From NCBI GenBank assembly GCA_039188505.1, contig JBCCZC010000063.1, forward strand, positions 1 to 17,825: a DNA stretch of 17,825 nucleotides, read 5' to 3'. The notes below the pieces were generated by a model. It had not been told where the DNA came from and searched no databases. It saw only the letters and a program-made list of their open reading frames with translations. A program made the position numbers and the translations under genes. Shown here piece after piece: positions 14,209-17,825 of this stretch (the first letter of the stretch is position 1; every line of letters starts with the position of its first letter). Source of the DNA: JBCCZC01 sp039188505. GTDB taxonomy: Bacteria > Pseudomonadota > Gammaproteobacteria > Xanthomonadales > SZUA-38.

Positions 14209-16674
14209 CTAGTCGGCCGCGCGCTCCGCGGCAACGCGCTCGATCGTCGCCTTGAGATCCGGATGCTTGTCCATCAGGACCTCGAAGTCCTTCTGGTACA
14301 GCTTGAGGAGATCGCAGAAGCCATCCGCGTAGACATCGGTATTCCGAGGCTGATCGGTGACCAGCGCCATCTCGCCGAAGCAGTCGCCGCTGCCGAGGGT
14401 CACCGAGCCGGCGTCGAGGGCCACGCGCAGGGCGCCCGAGGAGATGAAGTACATCGAATCGCCCTTGTCGCCCTTCCGGACCACGGCTTCGCCCGGCAGC
14501 GCCAGGCTCGGCTTCAGCATCGCCGCGATCTCCGCCTTGTGGGCATCGCTCAGATCGGCGAAGAAGGGCACCTTGCCGACGAGGACCTTCGCGTCGAGGC
14601 CGAGGTCCAGCACCGGCCGTGGAAAGGCCTTCTCCCGGGACTTCACTTCACCGACGAGGCTCGAGTAGACCTCCTTGCTGATCGTGGCCTGGGACAGCAG
14701 GCGCTTGAACTCGTCCATCTCCAGGCGACCGGAGATCTGGTGGAGCGTGAGCTGCCGGAGCTGCATGGCGTACTCGGGGTACGCTGCGACGAGTGCATCC
14801 AGGGCCTGCTGATTCCGTTCGAGTCGATGCTGAACGATCGCCCGGAGCGCGGCCGTCTGATCCGGCCGCACGATGTTCTCGTCTTCGGTCTCCAGGATCT
14901 CGTCGAGCGCATTGATCGTGAGGCCCAGCGTCTTGAACCGCAGGGCCAGCCGCTTCGTGAGCGGGCCGGACCAGCCGAACTGACGCTGCATGCGCGCGGC
15001 GAACCGGATCTGCCAGTCGAACTCGAGGCGGCTGGTGCTGACGTCCTCGTAGCCGTCCACGCCACGGGCGCGAACCGCGTCCAGGAGATCCGCCGTCCGG
15101 CTGAAGAGCAGGCGTGCGAGCTCCGGCTCGGCGATGAAGCCGCGGTCGAAGAGCCGGTGGTAGATCTGGTTCTCGCGAAGCGTGATCGTCTTCAGCCCGA
15201 TGCGCATCCAGTCGTCGTCGGTGATGGCCGAGACATCGGATTCCCCGGCGGCTTCCGCCGCGCGGTCCGCGATCGGTTGGCTGAAGGTCTGCGAGGTGGC
15301 CTCGTCGAAGCCCCGTTCCTCGGCGGCCTCGCGGATCTTCTCGCCGACATCGGTGAGCGACGTCGACAGGACGCGGCAGCGGATGGCCTCGTCGGCCGGG
15401 CTCAGCTTGTCGAGGCCGAAGAACTTCATGACGAACTGGACGGTCGTTGCGTTGATCGCCAGCGTGAACAGCACGAAGCCGGTCACCAGCACGCCGATGA
15501 AGGCGCGGGTCTCGTCGTCGTAGGCGGGGTTCTCCATGACGGCGAGCGCCAGCGCGAGCGAAACGGCGCCGCGCAGGCCCCCCCAGAACATGACCGCGCG
15601 GTAGCCGACGGCCACGTCGGCGGCCCAGCCCAGGCGCGCCAGCAGGGGCACGATGCCGAAGATGATCGCGAAGCGCGCGATGAAGCCCGCGACGAGGATG
15701 ACGACGAGCCAGAGGAACTGGTCGCCGGTCATGCCGGCCATGAGCGTCGGTACGGCGATACCGACCAGCACGAAGATGATCGAGTTGGCCGCAAAGCCGA
15801 TCTGCTCCCAGACCTCCTCGAGACCGTGCCAGTTCGTCGGCGTGATGACGCTGCGCCCGCGGGAGCCGACGACGAGCGAGGCGGTGACCACGGCCATGAC
15901 GCCGGACATGTGGAGGTAATGCTCGGCGACGATGAACGACATGTAGGCGAGCGCGATGGTCAGGGTGATCTTCGGCAGCGTTGCCTCACCGAGTACCGCG
16001 AGGATCGCGCACACCAGGCGCGCGAGGACGTAGCCCACCAGCACGCCCCCGAGGAAGACCTTCAGGAACGAGCCGATGCCCGACAGGACGCCCGCGTCGG
16101 ACTGGCCGAGGAGCATCGCCGACAGGATCGTGAAGACCACGATCGCCGTGGCGTCGTTGAAGAGGCTCTCGCCCTCGACCAGGATCGCGAGCCGCTTGGG
16201 CGCGCCCAGGTCCTTGAAGATGGCGACGACCGCGACGGGATCGGTCGCGGAGACGATGGCGCCGAGGAGGAGGCAGGCGATCAGGGCCATGCCGGAAACC
16301 TGGTAGACCGACAGGCCCACCACGACGGTCGAGATCAGCAGGCCGACGACGGCGAGCGTGAGGATCGGCGCGATGTCGTCCATGAGCCGGCGCACGTCGA
16401 TGGCGAGCGCGGACTCGAACACGAGCGCAGGAAGAAAAACGAAGAACACCGCCTCGGAGGTGATCTCCAGCGTGTGCAGCGACTCGACGAGGTCGGAGAT
16501 CGGCCCCAGCCCCTTCTCCGGCAGGAGGTGCTCCACGATGCCAATGACGATGCCCACGGCGGCGAGCATGACGGTGAACGGGAAGTTCAGCCGGTTGGCG
16601 ACAGGCACCATGAGCACGGCCAGCGCGAGCAAGCCGGTGATACCGAGCACGGTAAGCCAGACGGTATGTTCCAT
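14209..16674 (-). CDS. CPA1-type Na+/H+ antiporter with C-terminal cyclic-nucleotide-binding domain
   Basis: The 821-residue protein joins an NhaP/NHE-like (CPA1) antiporter, which exchanges cytosolic Na+ for H+, to a cytosolic regulatory tail. Residues 1-420 contain about a dozen hydrophobic segments with the family signatures VFFVFLPALVFESAL (76-90), SATDPVAVVAIFKDLGAPKR (142-161), EGESLFNDATAIV with the ion-binding N173 and D174, and FWGGLRGAVSLALALAV (R368). Residues about 425-697 are a long, largely helical cytosolic linker. Residues about 698-815 are a CNBD: FFADLSDAHKAEIA, GDSMYFISSGALRV, then GDCFGEMALVTDQPRNTDV with E768 and the phosphate-binding Arg R777. Both key residues are present, so control by cAMP or cGMP is plausible. 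The layout recalls animal sperm NHE (SLC9C1) without its voltage sensor. A G-run (16680-16685) lies five bases before the ATG. Confidence 0.93.
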   Translation of the reverse strand: MEHTVWLTVLGITGLLALAVLMVPVANRLNFPFTVMLAAVGIVIGIVEHLLPEKGLGPISDLVESLHTLEITSEAVFFVFLPALVFESALAIDVRRLMDDIAPILTLAVVGLLISTVVVGLSVYQVSGMALIACLLLGAIVSATDPVAVVAIFKDLGAPKRLAILVEGESLFNDATAIVVFTILSAMLLGQSDAGVLSGIGSFLKVFLGGVLVGYVLARLVCAILAVLGEATLPKITLTIALAYMSFIVAEHYLHMSGVMAVVTASLVVGSRGRSVITPTNWHGLEEVWEQIGFAANSIIFVLVGIAVPTLMAGMTGDQFLWLVVILVAGFIARFAIIFGIVPLLARLGWAADVAVGYRAVMFWGGLRGAVSLALALAVMENPAYDDETRAFIGVLVTGFVLFTLAINATTVQFVMKFFGLDKLSPADEAIRCRVLSTSLTDVGEKIREAAEERGFDEATSQTFSQPIADRAAEAAGESDVSAITDDDWMRIGLKTITLRENQIYHRLFDRGFIAEPELARLLFSRTADLLDAVRARGVDGYEDVSTSRLEFDWQIRFAARMQRQFGWSGPLTKRLALRFKTLGLTINALDEILETEDENIVRPDQTAALRAIVQHRLERNQQALDALVAAYPEYAMQLRQLTLHQISGRLEMDEFKRLLSQATISKEVYSSLVGEVKSREKAFPRPVLDLGLDAKVLVGKVPFFADLSDAHKAEIAAMLKPSLALPGEAVVRKGDKGDSMYFISSGALRVALDAGSVTLGSGDCFGEMALVTDQPRNTDVYADGFCDLLKLYQKDFEVLMDKHPDLKATIERVAAERAAD

Positions 16675-16696
16675 CGCATCCCCCCGAATGCTGAGC

Positions 16697-16718
16697 GATC
16701 CCCGTGGGGAGCAGTATA
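16697..16718 (-). promoter_or_regulatory. Likely -10 box and adjacent palindrome upstream of the antiporter gene
   Basis: On the minus strand TATACT (16713-16718), a 5/6 -10 match, lies 38 bases before the ATG at 16674. No good -35 is visible. Just downstream, TCCCC-GT-GGGGA (16699-16710) is a perfect small palindrome at the expected transcription start, which could be an operator or a 5' hairpin. Confidence 0.35.
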
Positions 16719-16767
16719 CAGGCGGGGTGCGGGCGGGCCAGCGGCAGCGGCCGGCGACGGTCGACCG

Positions 16768-17508
16768 TCAGGGCGCTCCGTCGCCCCAGAGTGCCTGCAT
16801 GATGGCCAGCGCGGCCGGCCCCGCGGTCTCGGTGCGCAGGACGCGCGGACCCACGGAGGCGGCCTGCCAGCCCGCGTCGACCAGGAACTTCTCCTCCTGG
16901 TACGTCAGGCCGCCTTCCGGGCCGATGACCAGATCGACCGCCCTGGGCGCGTCGAAGCTCGGGAGCAGCCGTGCGGTCTTCTCGATGCTGCCGACCAGCC
17001 GCAGGCGGTCCGGTTCAGCATCGACGTGCAGGTCGTAGAGCGGCACCGGGTCCAGCAGTTTCGGCAGCCACGCACGGCCGCACTGCTCGCAGGCCGAGGC
17101 CACGACGCCCTCCCAGTGGAGCATGCGCCGCTTGAGCCGGTCGGCCTTGAGCTTCACCTCGGTACGCTCGGCGAACACCGGGCGGATGGCCGCGACGCCG
17201 AGCTCCGTCGCCTTCTGCATCACCCAGTCCATGCGCTCGCCCCGGGCAATGCCCTGGTACAGCGTCACCTGGAGCGGTGACTCCGGCATCGCGTCCACCT
17301 TCTGCAGACCGGCAACGCTCACCTTGCGGCGTCCGCGGCCCTCGATCGAGGCGATGTATTCGCCGCCCCGGCCATCGAAGAGCTTGATGGCGGCGCCGCT
17401 GTCCATGCGGAGCACGCGGCTGATGTAGTGCGCCTGTTCGGCGCTCAGGTCGACGCGCTCTGCGCCCTCGCGGGCATCCGGGCAGTAGAGTCTATGGGTC
17501 CAGGGCAT
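16768..17508 (-). CDS. rsmE: 16S rRNA (uracil-1498-N3)-methyltransferase
   Basis: RsmE methylates N3 of U1498 in 16S rRNA within the assembled 30S subunit, using S-adenosylmethionine. The 246-residue protein has an N-terminal PUA-like domain (about 1-72, AEQAHYISRVLRM) and a C-terminal SPOUT domain with LYQGIARGERMDWVMQKATE (83-102), the SAM-binding knot loops VIGPEGGLT (194-202) and RVLRTETAGPAALAIMQALW (222-241). Length matches the family. The frame is open upstream to 17592, but those 28 extra residues are basic and unlike the family, and the ATG at 17508 is preceded by AGGAAAAAGGA, so I start there. It is upstream of the antiporter gene by 93 bases on the same strand, and a -10-like box in between suggests that gene is at least partly independent. 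Confidence 0.95.
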   Translation of the reverse strand: MPWTHRLYCPDAREGAERVDLSAEQAHYISRVLRMDSGAAIKLFDGRGGEYIASIEGRGRRKVSVAGLQKVDAMPESPLQVTLYQGIARGERMDWVMQKATELGVAAIRPVFAERTEVKLKADRLKRRMLHWEGVVASACEQCGRAWLPKLLDPVPLYDLHVDAEPDRLRLVGSIEKTARLLPSFDAPRAVDLVIGPEGGLTYQEEKFLVDAGWQAASVGPRVLRTETAGPAALAIMQALWGDGAP

Positions 17509-17540
17509 GTCCTTTTTCCTGCTCCGACGGCAGCGTCGCT

Positions 17541-17558
17541 GGCGTTGGTGGCGTTGGT
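17541..17558. repeat. Short 9-bp tandem duplication
   Basis: GGCGTTGGT occurs twice in a row and is followed by GG, in the gap upstream of rsmE. Apart from this, the 279-base gap between rsmE and the prepilin gene (17509-17787) shows no convincing gene. A minus-strand TAGAAT at 17665-17670 could be a -10 box for rsmE, and CATAAT at 17754-17759 one for the prepilin gene, both without a clear -35. Confidence 0.4.
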
Positions 17559-17787
17559 GGCCGCGTCGATCGTCAGACCGAGGGCCTGACACAAGCCTGC
17601 GCTCGCGCGCCGCACGTGCTGCTGTCGCGGGCGGGTCACGGCCACCACCTGAATCATCGTTCAGATTCTACTGACATCGCGCTACGGCGAAAGTGCCCGT
17701 TGGTCACGACCGTGGTGGTCCGGAACACGGGGCGGGTTCGAGGGGTCTCATGGCATAATTGCCGTTTGGCTCAGCGCAACATTGCCC

Positions 17788-17825
17788 ATGAAAGCAAGAC
17801 AGTCCGGTTTTTCCCTGATCGAGAT
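17788..17825 (+). CDS. Prepilin-type protein, N-terminal fragment cut by the window end
   Basis: Only 12 codons are visible: MKARQSGFSLIE and one more partial position. The short basic leader ending in Gly, followed by FSLIE, is the class III (type IV pilin-like) signal cut by prepilin peptidase PilD, after which Phe is N-methylated. The Glu at +5 of the mature protein is present. It could be a major or minor type IV pilin or a type II secretion pseudopilin; the rest lies outside the window. No good ribosome-binding site is visible. Confidence 0.8.
   Translation, partial: MKARQSGFSLIE

Noticed and set aside
14263..17280. A plus-strand open frame of about 1005 codons antisense to the antiporter and rsmE genes
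   Set aside because: It is the mirror of a GC-rich coding strand: composition is dominated by Asp, Arg, His, Gln and Glu with no domain, and both antisense genes have complete family motifs.
17445..17657. Minus-strand open frame of 70 codons upstream of rsmE
   Set aside because: It overlaps the rsmE start in another frame and has a low-complexity Ala/Thr/Asn tail created by the GGCGTTGGT duplication.
17751..17763. TGGCATAATTGCC before the prepilin gene as a sigma-54 site
   Set aside because: The GG and GC elements are too close together for a -24/-12 promoter; it is more likely a weak -10 (CATAAT).

Overview
The window is GC-rich and gene-dense. Its gene content and orders (lpdA with its own lipoyl domain, accA-tilS, xseB-ispA, rsmE, a prepilin with a class III leader) fit a Gammaproteobacterium, probably aquatic or halotolerant. 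That lifestyle is inferred only from the NaChBac-type sodium channel, the CPA1 Na+/H+ antiporter and the exported S9 peptidase; no rRNA or other taxonomic marker is present.

Layout. Bases 1-164 are a 69-bp tandem repeat that runs off the left edge. A VIT1/CCC1-family metal transporter (minus strand, 243-1024) follows; its N-terminus appears frameshifted. Plus-strand lpdA (1133-2863) and a voltage-gated sodium channel (2982-3812) run into minus-strand cysK (3821-4804), whose promoter lies in a dyad-symmetric element. Plus-strand tatD-family, accA and tilS genes (5012-8217) converge, with an 11-bp overlap, on a minus-strand DUF481 outer-membrane protein gene (8207-9211). A divergent intergenic region then leads to xseB-ispA-EF-hand (9363-10704), a small cyclic-nucleotide-binding-fold protein (10758-11159) and an unrecognised exported protein (11176-12009). 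The rest is mainly minus strand: an exported prolyl-oligopeptidase-type S9 peptidase (12073-14016), a CPA1 antiporter fused to a cyclic-nucleotide-binding domain (14209-16674) and rsmE (16768-17508). A truncated prepilin gene begins at 17788 on the plus strand.

How the genes fit together. Most are housekeeping: E3 of the 2-oxoacid dehydrogenases, cysteine synthesis, fatty-acid initiation, tRNA-Ile lysidine formation, exonuclease VII, farnesyl diphosphate synthesis and 16S rRNA methylation. The less ordinary layer is ion and second-messenger biology within 14 kb: a Na+ channel, a Na+/H+ antiporter with a nucleotide-sensor domain, a two-EF-hand protein, a free-standing CNBD-fold protein lacking the usual phosphate-binding Arg, and an unknown exported protein beside it. 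Linking these into one system is inference; they are not one operon. I saw no CRISPR array, tRNA, rRNA, transposase, prophage or defence island.
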